Part shown: piece by piece, positions 16,631-24,121 of the stretch
Position numbering within the stretch: position 1 is the stretch's first letter
Layout of the letters: each line of letters opens with the position of its first letter
Origin: Ravibacter sp964559125
Lineage (GTDB): Bacteria; Bacteroidota; Bacteroidia; Cytophagales; Spirosomataceae
Assembly: GCA_964559125.1 (NCBI GenBank)
Contig: CAZLGW010000052.1
Coordinates: 1-29,906 of the forward strand
Direction of reading: 5' to 3'
Length of the DNA stretch: 29,906 bases
Notes under the pieces: model-generated
Told to the model about the DNA's origin: nothing
Database searches by the model: none
Seen by the model: the letters and a program-made list of their open reading frames with translations, nothing else
Program-made: the position numbers and the translations under genes

Positions 16631-18985
16631 TTAAAATTTAAAATTATAAGTCAGGGCCGGGATGATGCTTCCCATGACCGCATATCTGATCGCTTCCGTT
16701 TTGAGCGCATTTTCTTCTTTTATCCGGCCAAAGACAGAAAACGGATTTCGCCGGTTGTAAACATTATACACGGATAGCACCAGTTCCTGCTCACCGGCTC
16801 TGAACAGCTTTTTCCTGAGCTTCAGGGTTGCGGCCAGGTCAAGACGGTGATACATCCCGATACGGTTATTATTCCTGGCATTATAAAAATTGTCTGCAAG
16901 CGCCCAGCCGTTAAACTCAAAGCGGTTGGTCGGGTAAGTAGCGGGCGTACCGGATGCAACTACGAAATTCCCTGATAATGATAACCTGTCGCTCAGGTCA
17001 TAGATCGCAACCAGGCTGGCGTTATGGGGTTTGTCAAACCGGGTCGGAAACCAGTCGTCATTATTAATGGTCTCCACTTTCCTTTCCGTCCGCGAAAGCG
17101 TGTAGCTGAGCCACCCGGTCAGCTTGCCTTTGTTCCTTTTGATGTAAAACTCGGCCCCATAGGCACGACCCTTTCCCGGCAGGAGATCTCCTTCCACGAA
17201 GGGGTTGAGCAGCAGCTCCGAGTTAGGTACATAATCCAGCTGGTTTTTCAGATCCTTATAGTAAACCTCTACCGAAAAATCGTAAGCATTATTCCTGAAA
17301 TTCTGGAACCAGCCTAAAGCTACCTGGTCGGCCAGCTGCGGCTTGATATTCGGAGAACTGAGGGTCCATACATCCAGCGGCGTACTGGCGGCAGTATTGG
17401 ACAGGAGATGGAGGTACTGTGCAGTACGGTTGTAGCTTGCTTTTACAGACGCTGTCGGGGTTACACCGATATTCATCGAAAAACGCGGTTCCCAGTTCCC
17501 GTACTGTTTCACAACCTTTCCTTTTCCGAAAGTATCACCCGGCAAGACAGGCCGCTTCCTTTCCCCCGCTTCCACCTCTTCATACCGGTAAAATGTACCG
17601 GGTCCCAGGCTTCTGAAAAGCGAATACCTCACGCCGTACTGTAAGGAAAGCCTTTCTCCCAGGCGCTGCTCATTCCCGATATAGAGGGCTGTTTCGTCGG
17701 CATACCGGGGGTCCTGGCTCAGGTCTATCCGCTCATTTTCAGAAATCGCCACTGCCTGGGCCGGCTTGGCATGATAATGAATATACTGTCCGCCGAACGT
17801 AAGCTGGTTATCGGGCGACAAATAATAGGTAAAGTCCGGTTTGAGGCTCGTACTGATGATCTTCGAATTCCACTTGAACGCATCGGAATCCGTCTCCTCG
17901 CCCATCCGGAGACTATAGTCGTAGTTGCTGTAGTAACCTGTCAGGTTCATAAACAGCTTATTGGAAAAAACGCGGTTCCAACGAGCGGTAGCGGTGGCAT
18001 TGCCCCATTCAAAGCCGAAGCCTCCCCCACCGAATACATCTCGACCGAAATACCCGGAGGCAAAAAATGTATCTTTGTCACCGAGCCGGTAGTTGACCTT
18101 CGTGGTCAGATCATAGTAGTAGAACTTCGATCCTCTCAGATCTTTATTGAGGAACGGCTTGGCGAGCACGTCGAGATACGACCTTCTTCCCGCCACTATA
18201 AAAGACCCTTTTCCGGCAGCAAATGGCTGCTCATAGGTGAGCCTGGAAAAGATAGTACCAATACCTCCGGCCACTTCGCGCCTCTTGGAGTTCCCTTCCT
18301 TCATCCGGACGTCGAGTATGGAAGAGATCCGTCCTCCGTATTGAGCTGCTATTCCGCCCTTTATGAGCTTCATATCCTTGACGGCATCCGGGTTAAATAT
18401 AGAAAAGAACCCGAACAGGTGAGAGGAGTTATAAACAGGTGCTTCATCAAGCAAAACAAGGTTCTGGGAAATATCGCCGCCTCTTACATTGAAGCCGGTC
18501 GATCCTTCTCCAACGGTGCTTACACCCGGCAGCAATTGTATGCTTTTGATGAGATCTACTTCTCCGAGCAATGCCGGCATCTTTTTGACGGTCTTCATTT
18601 CGACCCTATTGACCGACATTTCTATACTTTTTACATTTTCATCTTCCCGTATTGTGGAAACTACCACTTCATCGAGCTCGCGGGAGGCTTCGTCCAATTC
18701 GATATCCCTTTTCAGATCCCGGTCCAGCCGGATCCCCACTTCTGTTTTCGAATAGCCAACGTACGAATAGACGACCGTATAGTCACCCTGCGGCAATGTG
18801 ATGGAATAAAAGCCGTAAGCATTTGTCGCCACACCCGTACCTGCCTCCCTGACAAAAACTGAAACCCCGATCAACCCCTCTCCATTACGTCCGTCCTTTA
18901 CGTACCCGCTCAAAGTAGCACGCTCCTGGGCCCCGGCCCGTGAGAATAAAAAGCAAAAAACAAATACCGGCAGTAAAAATCTCAT
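16631..18985 (-). CDS. TonB-dependent outer-membrane receptor with carboxypeptidase-regulatory-like domain
   Basis: A 784-residue receptor that uses TonB energy to import a ligand. Signal peptide 1-19 (ending AGAQ), a carboxypeptidase D regulatory-like Ig fold about 22-105 (LSGYVKDGRNGEGLIGVSVFV), then the plug (about 130-235: LIKSIQLLPGV, GFNVRGGDISQNLVLLD, IKGGIAAQYGGRISSILDV) and a 22-strand-type barrel to the C-terminal Phe (YNFKF). There is no SusD partner; instead DUF4249 follows, which separates it from classical polysaccharide loci. The ligand may be a siderophore, peptide or other small molecule. The 268 bases upstream contain the end of the LytTR operon and a small hairpin. Confidence 0.94.
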   Translation of the reverse strand: MRFLLPVFVFCFLFSRAGAQERATLSGYVKDGRNGEGLIGVSVFVREAGTGVATNAYGFYSITLPQGDYTVVYSYVGYSKTEVGIRLDRDLKRDIELDEASRELDEVVVSTIREDENVKSIEMSVNRVEMKTVKKMPALLGEVDLIKSIQLLPGVSTVGEGSTGFNVRGGDISQNLVLLDEAPVYNSSHLFGFFSIFNPDAVKDMKLIKGGIAAQYGGRISSILDVRMKEGNSKRREVAGGIGTIFSRLTYEQPFAAGKGSFIVAGRRSYLDVLAKPFLNKDLRGSKFYYYDLTTKVNYRLGDKDTFFASGYFGRDVFGGGGFGFEWGNATATARWNRVFSNKLFMNLTGYYSNYDYSLRMGEETDSDAFKWNSKIISTSLKPDFTYYLSPDNQLTFGGQYIHYHAKPAQAVAISENERIDLSQDPRYADETALYIGNEQRLGERLSLQYGVRYSLFRSLGPGTFYRYEEVEAGERKRPVLPGDTFGKGKVVKQYGNWEPRFSMNIGVTPTASVKASYNRTAQYLHLLSNTAASTPLDVWTLSSPNIKPQLADQVALGWFQNFRNNAYDFSVEVYYKDLKNQLDYVPNSELLLNPFVEGDLLPGKGRAYGAEFYIKRNKGKLTGWLSYTLSRTERKVETINNDDWFPTRFDKPHNASLVAIYDLSDRLSLSGNFVVASGTPATYPTNRFEFNGWALADNFYNARNNNRIGMYHRLDLAATLKLRKKLFRAGEQELVLSVYNVYNRRNPFSVFGRIKEENALKTEAIRYAVMGSIIPALTYNFKF

Positions 18986-19208
18986 AACACGCCTTCGGGT
19001 CTTTAAAATGGGTTTCTATGTAAAACGATATCGGAATAAGACTATTTTACTCCTACAGAATAGATTCAAAACTCTCCTAACAAAATGCTATTTTACAAGC
19101 GTAAAGCCTGCGGTCAGCTCAAAGCAAGTTATTTTTCCATATCAAAAAAATTAAAATATGATAAGCGATCGTATAGCCAGGGTGAACGGCTAACGAAGCG
19201 AAAAGCGG

Positions 19209-19226
19209 AAGGTTCCTGAGAACCTT
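19209..19226 (-). terminator. Hairpin between the LytTR regulator and the TonB receptor gene
   Basis: A 7-bp stem AAGGTTC/GAACCTT with a 4-base loop CTGA, 28 bases past the regulator stop on the minus strand. No T-run follows on either strand, so it is a weak terminator at best. Confidence 0.3.
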
Positions 19227-19253
19227 TGACGGACGAGACGCGAAGTGTGGAAA

Positions 19254-19991
19254 TTACAGGCCCAGTACTTCTTTCAGCCTGGCGTAGCCGGATTTACTGA
19301 CCGGGATCTGCCTGCCTGTACTGAGTCTCACCGTATAAGTATCCTTTTCATAAGGATCGATACGGGTAATCAACGGAACCTGCACCATGAAAGAGCGATG
19401 GCAGCGGACAAACTGGTGGGCAGGAAGGTTTTGCTCAAAATAAGCCATCGTTTTGTTTTTGAGGAATACGCCTTCCCTGGTATTGATTTTTACGTAATCG
19501 TCTGCCGCTTCGAGATATTCTATATCCTGCAATTGTATGATCTTGATCTTGCCGGCATCTTTTACTACGACTCTTTCGGCCTGCGACGGCGACGCTTTCG
19601 ACTGCTCCACCATCTTCTGTATGCGGGCAGCCTGCTCCGCCTGCTGATTCTGCCACTTTTGTATCGCTTTTCCGAATCGTTCACGGCTGAAGGGCTTAAG
19701 CAGGTAGTCTACGGCATGTGCTTCGAAGGCCTTAAGCGCATACTCGTCGAATGCAGTGGTAAAGATGACTGCGGGCGGCTGTTCCAGGAGTTCCAGCATC
19801 TCAAAGCCGGTTATTTTCGGCATCTGCACATCCAGGAATATGAGATCGGGCTGCAATTCCCTGACGCCTTTCAAACCTTCAAAGCCGTCGTTGCATTCAC
19901 CGCAGATTACAAATTCGGGAAAATCCTTCAGGTATTCCCTGACAACCCTTTTAGCCAAGGGCTCATCATCTATGAGCAAAACTTTTGTCAT
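19254..19991 (-). CDS. LytTR-family response regulator
   Basis: A 245-residue regulator. The receiver domain (1-115) has the acidic pocket Asp8-Asp9, phosphoacceptor Asp54 (FLDVQMP), Thr79 and Lys99 (LLKPF). The C-terminal LytTR DNA-binding domain (about 140-245) includes IEYLEAADDYVKINT and the FVRCHRSFMVQ block. It is the output half of the system whose kinase is encoded four bases upstream on the same strand. The kinase-regulator spacing and the LiaF-like gene before it point to control of envelope stress genes. Confidence 0.94.
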   Translation of the reverse strand: MTKVLLIDDEPLAKRVVREYLKDFPEFVICGECNDGFEGLKGVRELQPDLIFLDVQMPKITGFEMLELLEQPPAVIFTTAFDEYALKAFEAHAVDYLLKPFSRERFGKAIQKWQNQQAEQAARIQKMVEQSKASPSQAERVVVKDAGKIKIIQLQDIEYLEAADDYVKINTREGVFLKNKTMAYFEQNLPAHQFVRCHRSFMVQVPLITRIDPYEKDTYTVRLSTGRQIPVSKSGYARLKEVLGL

Positions 19992-19995
19992 TCGG

Positions 19996-21030
19996 TCAAG
20001 CTAATTGCGGGATAATCAAAACAGTAGTAAAAATACCATTTTCTCCATGGGTTTTTAACAACTGTTGCCCGGCAAACAGCAAATATAGCCTGCGCTGGAT
20101 AGAACTCAATCCGAACCCGGTACCCTTTCCGCTGTTTTTCGGGTCGTAGGGATTGGTTACCGTGATCATCAGTTCCTTTTCGTCCTTTGCCTCCGCTACT
20201 ATGGTGATCTCTATGTCGCCGATAGTGTCGTAGAGCCCGTACTTGATGGCATTTTCCACTACCGGCTGCAGCAGCATGGCCGGCAGCTTCATATTGTCGG
20301 TAATCTCGCTGCTTTCCACCCGGGTCGTCAACCGGTGCCCGAAGCGAACCTTTTCTATTTCAAGATAAAGCTGCAGATGAGCGAGCTCTTCCGCCAGCGT
20401 GCTCCATTGACGGCTCTCTTTCCGCAGCGTACCTCTAAGGAAATCAGATAGTTGCTGGATCATTTTCCTGGCCGTATCCGGCTCGAAGCCAATCAGCGCG
20501 TTGATCGAGTTAAGACTGTTGAACAGGAAATGCGGCTGCAATTGCTGGCGGAGATTAAACAGCTCCGCCTCTATCGCCAGGTTCTCGGCCTCCTTCTTCC
20601 TCCGCTCGGCTTCCTGCTGGTTTTGCAGGTTATACCACAGTACGGAACTCAGGCCCGCAATTCCGATAATAAAAAAGCCGAACATCGCCCTGACGGGAAC
20701 AGACTGGCTGAAGAAATGCACATACTCGAAAGATTCCTGGAGCAGCAGCGTGATGATGAACCTGCTCACAAAAAACCACAGCACGGTCATAAAGAAACAG
20801 AGCCAGAAAATATAACTGTATCTCTTCTGGCTCGGCTGAAAATACCTGAGGTTGTTGCTGACCGCCACACAGGCAAGCAGCAGCAATATATTGCTTACGA
20901 CGCTATCGATCAGGGCAGCCTCTATTGTAAAATCATACCAATATAATATAGCCGCATGAGCTGCCATCCATAACATCCAGATAGAAGCAAATACAACCTG
21001 AAACCGAAGGATAGTAAATGGAGAATGCAT
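19996..21030 (-). CDS. LytS-type sensor histidine kinase
   Basis: A 344-residue membrane kinase. Four hydrophobic segments fill residues 10-133, a coiled stretch leads to the His_kinase phosphoacceptor QPHFLFNSLNSINALI (His167), and a HATPase domain follows with N-box Asn260 (PVVENAIKYG) and G-box GTGFGLSS (303-310). It has no recognisable extracytoplasmic sensor domain, so sensing likely happens in the membrane or through the LiaF-like protein. It is four bases before the LytTR regulator and 47 bases after the LiaF-like gene. Confidence 0.93.
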   Translation of the reverse strand: MHSPFTILRFQVVFASIWMLWMAAHAAILYWYDFTIEAALIDSVVSNILLLLACVAVSNNLRYFQPSQKRYSYIFWLCFFMTVLWFFVSRFIITLLLQESFEYVHFFSQSVPVRAMFGFFIIGIAGLSSVLWYNLQNQQEAERRKKEAENLAIEAELFNLRQQLQPHFLFNSLNSINALIGFEPDTARKMIQQLSDFLRGTLRKESRQWSTLAEELAHLQLYLEIEKVRFGHRLTTRVESSEITDNMKLPAMLLQPVVENAIKYGLYDTIGDIEITIVAEAKDEKELMITVTNPYDPKNSGKGTGFGLSSIQRRLYLLFAGQQLLKTHGENGIFTTVLIIPQLA

Positions 21031-21077
21031 ATTCGGTAGTCGTTTTTTCCCGGATTACTTCAGACTGCGACAGCTTA

Positions 21078-21884
21078 TCAGTAGCTCTTTATCTCGATAC
21101 CTCCCAACAGGCACACACCTTCCAAAACCAGTATCTTGCCCGGTTCAATCCTGAGAAAACGCGGATCTCTTTTATCCTCAACTCCTCCCAGGACAGCAAC
21201 TACATTCGATTGAACATTCCAGTCAGAAGGTACTATAAGCTCTGTTCCTCCCATGATATTGGTTGCATTCAGGCGAGCGCGCCCGCTGATATCAGCTTTG
21301 GAAAGATCTATTTCCGCGCCTCCCATTATAGCTACGATTTCTCCACCTCTGAAGCTCTTCGAAACAACTACTTTTTTCACGCTCCCGAATATCGATGTGG
21401 TGTTCAGCACTTCTCCTGAAACATATTCCCGTTTCCCGAAAGACGAAGTTCCCTGGCTCCATTCAGAGGCCCCCTGGCTCCATTCAGAAGTATCCTGGCT
21501 CCATGTATGAGCTCCTGAAGTAAAAGAATCTCCCCCCGATTTAGTACCCGGCCTTAAGATCAGGTAAAGCCCGGTAACGATGGCGATCGTCGCCCATGTA
21601 AACTGCGGTTTATTGAAAACGGGAAAAATAAGATCCAGCATGGATATTCCTCCTATCGCTACCATGATAAACCACCCTGCTCCCCTGAACTGGTGGCGGA
21701 TCCCGACTATGAGCCCTATCGAAATCAGGATCATCTCCCAACGGAAGATCCATCGCGGAAATTCCGGCAGAATGTTCCTCATCAAAAAAGCCAGGCCGAC
21801 CAGGATCAGTATGATTCCCGTCCACTTCGGGCCATCCGGGTTTTTAACTTGCTCACCGGTGTGGCGACGCTCAAAATCTTCCAT
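21078..21884 (-). CDS. LiaF-like membrane protein (cell-wall stress family)
   Basis: A 268-residue protein: four transmembrane segments (about 22-38, 48-62, 68-90, 95-112) of the LiaI/LiaF/DUF5668 kind, a linker, then a LiaF C-terminal beta-sheet domain (about 157-265: FGSVKKVVVSKSFRGGEIVAIMGGAEIDLS). In Firmicutes LiaF holds the LiaS kinase inactive until the wall is attacked; here the kinase is LytS-type, so the analogy is inference. The linker has three 7-residue repeats, WSQDTSE, WSQGASE and WSQGTSS (residues 128-148). It is the first gene of the operon, 47 bases before the kinase. Confidence 0.85.
   Translation of the reverse strand: MEDFERRHTGEQVKNPDGPKWTGIILILVGLAFLMRNILPEFPRWIFRWEMILISIGLIVGIRHQFRGAGWFIMVAIGGISMLDLIFPVFNKPQFTWATIAIVTGLYLILRPGTKSGGDSFTSGAHTWSQDTSEWSQGASEWSQGTSSFGKREYVSGEVLNTTSIFGSVKKVVVSKSFRGGEIVAIMGGAEIDLSKADISGRARLNATNIMGGTELIVPSDWNVQSNVVAVLGGVEDKRDPRFLRIEPGKILVLEGVCLLGGIEIKSY
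21441..21503 (-). repeat. Three tandem 21-bp repeats in the LiaF-like linker
   Basis: Three in-frame 21-bp units encode WSQ(D/G)(T/A)S(E/S). The units are nearly identical at the DNA level (CTGGCTCCATTCAGA and close variants on the plus strand). Such a repeat can gain or lose units by slippage without breaking frame. Confidence 0.75.
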
Positions 21885-21915
21885 CGTTATCTCGTTGCTT
21901 TTTGGTATAACGCAT

Positions 21916-21947
21916 CAAACATAGCGCCTGCGCGGCGCCCGCCCAAT
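21916..21947 (-). promoter_or_regulatory. Promoter of the LiaF-like/LytS/LytTR operon
   Basis: On the minus strand ATTG (21944-21947; one mismatch to TTTG) is followed after 20 bases by a perfect TATGTTTG (21916-21923; TAnnTTTG). The -7 box is 31 bases before the ATG of the LiaF-like gene. Confidence 0.55.
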
Positions 21948-21969
21948 AGTATTTAGGCTAAAAACATAT

Positions 21970-22004
21970 TTTCACCGGTAAAATGCCCTCTTTTACCGGT
22001 GAAA
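21970..22004. other. Perfect 14-bp hairpin upstream of the LiaF operon
   Basis: TTTCACCGGTAAAA (21970-21983) pairs perfectly with TTTTACCGGTGAAA (21991-22004) around a 7-base loop. It lies 22 bases upstream of the -33 box of the LiaF operon and downstream of phzF. It lacks a T-tract, so an operator or intergenic repeat is as likely as a terminator. It is the first of three hairpins in the 348-bp gap 21885-22232, which contains no gene that I can support. Confidence 0.6.
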
Positions 22005-22010
22005 CCAGAA

Positions 22011-22030
22011 CCGTGGGTTAAAACCCGCGG
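22011..22030. repeat. REP-like hairpin CCGTGGGTT/AACCCGCGG
   Basis: Two 9-base arms with one G-T pair around two A. Short GGGTT-AACCC palindromes with GC ends resemble REP elements of RAYT transposases; this is a resemblance only, as no RAYT gene is in the window. Confidence 0.4.
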
Positions 22031-22063
22031 CAAAGACATGCATTATTGCACGATAAAAATATA

Positions 22064-22090
22064 CCCGGGAAGCGCTTCTGGCTTCCCGGG
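22064..22090. other. GC-rich 10-bp hairpin CCCGGGAAGC/GCTTCCCGGG
   Basis: Perfect 10-bp arms with a 7-base loop (22074-22080). It is the third hairpin of the gap between phzF and the LiaF operon. On the minus strand it would form 143 bases past the phzF stop; no T-tract. Confidence 0.55.
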
Positions 22091-22147
22091 CCTCCGTATT
22101 TTCCATATATTCACAAGAAACAGACCCGACCACCGCCGGAACTATCC

Positions 22148-22188
22148 CTCCGTGGCCCTCCCTTTTCTCTCTGCGGCGCTCTGTGTCC
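22148..22188. repeat. Degenerate CTCYGTGG...CTCTGTGTC intergenic repeat, copy 2
   Basis: CTCCGTGG, CCCTCC, CTCTGCGG and CTCTGTGTC in the same order and spacing as the stretch at 7165-7204. It lies 45 bases downstream of phzF on the minus strand. Confidence 0.5.
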
Positions 22189-22232
22189 AAAAACAACCAA
22201 CCGATCCGAAAAGCACTGCTACAATACCTTCA

Positions 22233-23024
22233 TTATTCAATCTGGATTTCCCCTCGCATATATTCTCTTACCTGCCCCGATATCAAAACCCTGTCCTCGT
22301 TCAGCTTACAGCGCAGGTACCCGCCCCGCGGCGATATCTGCTTTGCAGTGAGCTCATTTTTACCCAGCTGCTTTGCCCAGTAAGGTATGAGCGTAGTATG
22401 CGCCGAGCCTGTGACCGGATCCTCGTCAATCCCCGACTGAGGGGCAAAAAACCGGGAAACAAAATCCGTCTCCTCACCGGGTGCGGTTATGATTATACCC
22501 CGAGTAGGAACGGTGGAAAGGATAATAATATCCGGCGTCAATTCCCTCAATTCTTCTTCAGACTCCAGCACTACCATATAATCGGCCTTCCCGCGATATA
22601 CTCCTACAGCAGCAACTGTGGAGATAGCCTCCTGGAGAGCAGGAGGCGGAACTGCTACCTGGTAGATATCGACAGGAAAATCAAGCGTGAGCCACCCATC
22701 CTCCTCCCTGGTCACATTCAGTATACCGCTTCTGGAGGCAAACGAAATCTCCCTGGCTTCGTATCCTTCTTCCCCAAATACGACATAAGCTGCCGCCAGG
22801 GTTGCGTGCCCGCACAGATCCACTTCAGTAACAGGGGTAAACCAACGAATCTCATACCCGTTTTCATTTCTCACATAATACGCCGTTTCAGGCACCATAT
22901 TTTCCAACGCTATTTTCTGGAGCGTTTCATCAGATAGCCACTCATCCAGCGGCACTACAGCTGCCGGGTTTCCCCTGAAAAGTGTATCAGTAAAAGCATC
23001 CAGTTGATAAATAGGTGTTTTCAT
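22233..23024 (-). CDS. PhzF-family isomerase/epimerase
   Basis: A 263-residue protein of the PhzF/diaminopimelate-epimerase fold, two alike halves. The N-terminal opening YQLDAFTDTLFRGNPAAVV is diagnostic; Glu46 in VPETAYYV matches the catalytic Glu of PhzF; the second half has DEDPVTGSAHTTLIPYW. Members catalyse proton shifts on small carboxylic acids; no other phenazine gene is present, so a role in phenazine synthesis is not implied. It is a single gene. Confidence 0.92.
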   Translation of the reverse strand: MKTPIYQLDAFTDTLFRGNPAAVVPLDEWLSDETLQKIALENMVPETAYYVRNENGYEIRWFTPVTEVDLCGHATLAAAYVVFGEEGYEAREISFASRSGILNVTREEDGWLTLDFPVDIYQVAVPPPALQEAISTVAAVGVYRGKADYMVVLESEEELRELTPDIIILSTVPTRGIIITAPGEETDFVSRFFAPQSGIDEDPVTGSAHTTLIPYWAKQLGKNELTAKQISPRGGYLRCKLNEDRVLISGQVREYMRGEIQIE

Positions 23025-23111
23025 CGGGAACGAGACGATTTTGTTTAAAATTCAGGTATTTTAAGAATAGCAGGATCAGTCACAATATAGGTGTTGTGAA
23101 AGCAAGTAAGT

Positions 23112-23127
23112 ATTAATTAATTAATTA
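23112..23127. repeat. ATTA tandem run
   Basis: Four in-phase ATTA units in the AT-rich 162-bp gap between phzF and xerD. A low-complexity stretch, probably without function of its own. Confidence 0.5.
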
Positions 23128-23169
23128 TTCAAATCCCGTCACAAAAAAGTCCAAAGTTTTTAAATACAT

Positions 23170-23185
23170 CCGGAAGCCTTTCCGG
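23170..23185 (-). terminator. Hairpin after xerD
   Basis: A 6-bp stem CCGGAA/TTCCGG with a 4-base loop directly after the xerD stop on the minus strand; the bases behind it are ATGTATTTAAAAAC, only weakly T-rich. Confidence 0.35.
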
Positions 23186-23186
23186 T

Positions 23187-24080
23187 CTAAGCCCTCGGGT
23201 GAAACTCCGTCACGATCTGCCGGAGATAGTCCCTGTCGAGATGGGTGTAGATTTCGGTAGTGGTGATCGACTCGTGGCCCAACATTTCCTGCACTGCGCG
23301 CAGGCCGGCACCGCCTTCTACGAGGTGGGTTGCGAAGGAGTGCCTGAAAGTATGCGGGCTGACCGGCTTGCTGATGCCTGCTGTCATTGCCGCTTCCTTT
23401 ACGATCAGGAAAATCATCACTCTCGTCAGGCCTGAGCCTCTCCTGTTGAGAAATACGATATCCTCATTCCCCTTCTGAACCTTCATCTGGCTCCTGTAAT
23501 GGGTCACATACAGATTTACATACCTGATGGCATCGCGCCCTATCGGTACCAGCCGTGTCTTGTTCCCTTTCCCTACCACCTTCACAAATCCTTCGCTGAA
23601 AAAACAATTGGTAAGCTTCAGCGATATCAATTCCGTAACCCGCAGACCGCAGCTGTACAAAACTTCAAGGATAGCCCGGTTCCTGGTCCCCTCTGCGGTA
23701 GAGAGGTCGATGTGCTCAAGCATAGAAACGATCTCAGGGTAGTCAAGCACTTCGGGCAGCTTCCTGGCCAGTTTCGGCGATTCTATCAGTTCAGTAGGGT
23801 CTTTCTCCATGATGCCTTCCAGCTGCATGTATTTAAAAAAAGCACGGTTACCCGATAGTATCCTGGACTGGGAATAAGCCGACATGCCAAGCTCCGAAAG
23901 ATACCTCATGAAAGCGGTTAAATGTGCATCAGTAACCTGGTTCAGGGAGATGTTTATCCCGGAAATCTCCAAATATTCCGAAAGCTTCTCCACGTCCCTG
24001 ACGTAAGCCTCAAGCGTATGACCGGACAAGGATCGTTCAAGAAGTAGAAAATTCCGAAAGTCTGTTATATATTTTTGCAT
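23187..24080 (-). CDS. Site-specific tyrosine recombinase XerD/XerC type
   Basis: A 297-residue recombinase that resolves chromosome dimers at dif in a complex with its partner. Core-binding domain about 1-85, catalytic domain about 105-290 with the full set (numbered from this start) Arg147 (SCGLRVTELISL), Lys171, His243 and Arg246 (PHTFRHSFATHL), His269 (LGHESITTTEIYTHL) and Tyr278. I use 24080 because the protein then begins MQKYITDFRNFLLLERSL as the family does, and the candidate -7 box lies 32 bases before it; an in-frame ATG at 24092 adds only four residues. Size and intact core speak for the housekeeping enzyme and not a phage integrase; there is no nearby excisionase or att repeat. 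Confidence 0.93.
   Translation of the reverse strand: MQKYITDFRNFLLLERSLSGHTLEAYVRDVEKLSEYLEISGINISLNQVTDAHLTAFMRYLSELGMSAYSQSRILSGNRAFFKYMQLEGIMEKDPTELIESPKLARKLPEVLDYPEIVSMLEHIDLSTAEGTRNRAILEVLYSCGLRVTELISLKLTNCFFSEGFVKVVGKGNKTRLVPIGRDAIRYVNLYVTHYRSQMKVQKGNEDIVFLNRRGSGLTRVMIFLIVKEAAMTAGISKPVSPHTFRHSFATHLVEGGAGLRAVQEMLGHESITTTEIYTHLDRDYLRQIVTEFHPRA
24070..24077 (+). promoter_or_regulatory. Candidate -7 box for the desulfhydrase operon
   Basis: A perfect TATTTTTG lies 44 bases before the ATG at 24122, directly beside the xerD start codon. It is also the DNA that encodes the second to fourth xerD residues, so its match might be forced by coding; no -33 TTTG is seen. Confidence 0.3.
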
Positions 24081-24112
24081 ATTGCACGACACCGTTCCAT
24101 ATGGCTTCCTTA

Positions 24113-24120
24113 CAAATTTA
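24113..24120 (-). promoter_or_regulatory. Candidate -7 box for xerD
   Basis: TAAATTTG on the minus strand (perfect TAnnTTTG) lies 32 bases before the xerD start at 24080 and ends one base before the ATG of the divergent gene. The -33 would lie inside the neighbouring coding sequence and is not convincing. Confidence 0.35.
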
Positions 24121-24121
24121 A

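Noticed and set aside
17771..18862. A 363-codon open frame on the plus strand inside the TonB receptor gene
   Set aside because: It is the antisense shadow of a well-conserved receptor; its protein has no recognisable domain and no start context.
16631..18985. The TonB receptor as part of a polysaccharide utilisation locus
   Set aside because: There is no SusD-like gene or glycoside hydrolase beside it; DUF4249 pairing points to a different class.
21999..22937. A 312-codon plus-strand frame over the hairpin gap and phzF
   Set aside because: It runs antisense to phzF, which has clear family motifs, and its sequence is rich in Arg/Pro/Ser as antisense frames are.
22233..23024. phzF as a sign of a phenazine cluster
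   Set aside because: No other phenazine gene is present; PhzF-fold proteins are common stand-alone enzymes.
23112..23127. ATTA tandem run as part of a CRISPR or origin repeat
   Set aside because: Only a 16-bp low-complexity stretch; no spacers, DnaA boxes or longer units around it.
23187..24080. XerD-type recombinase read as an integrase of a mobile element
   Set aside because: Size and motifs fit the housekeeping enzyme, and no att repeats, excisionase or cargo genes are nearby.
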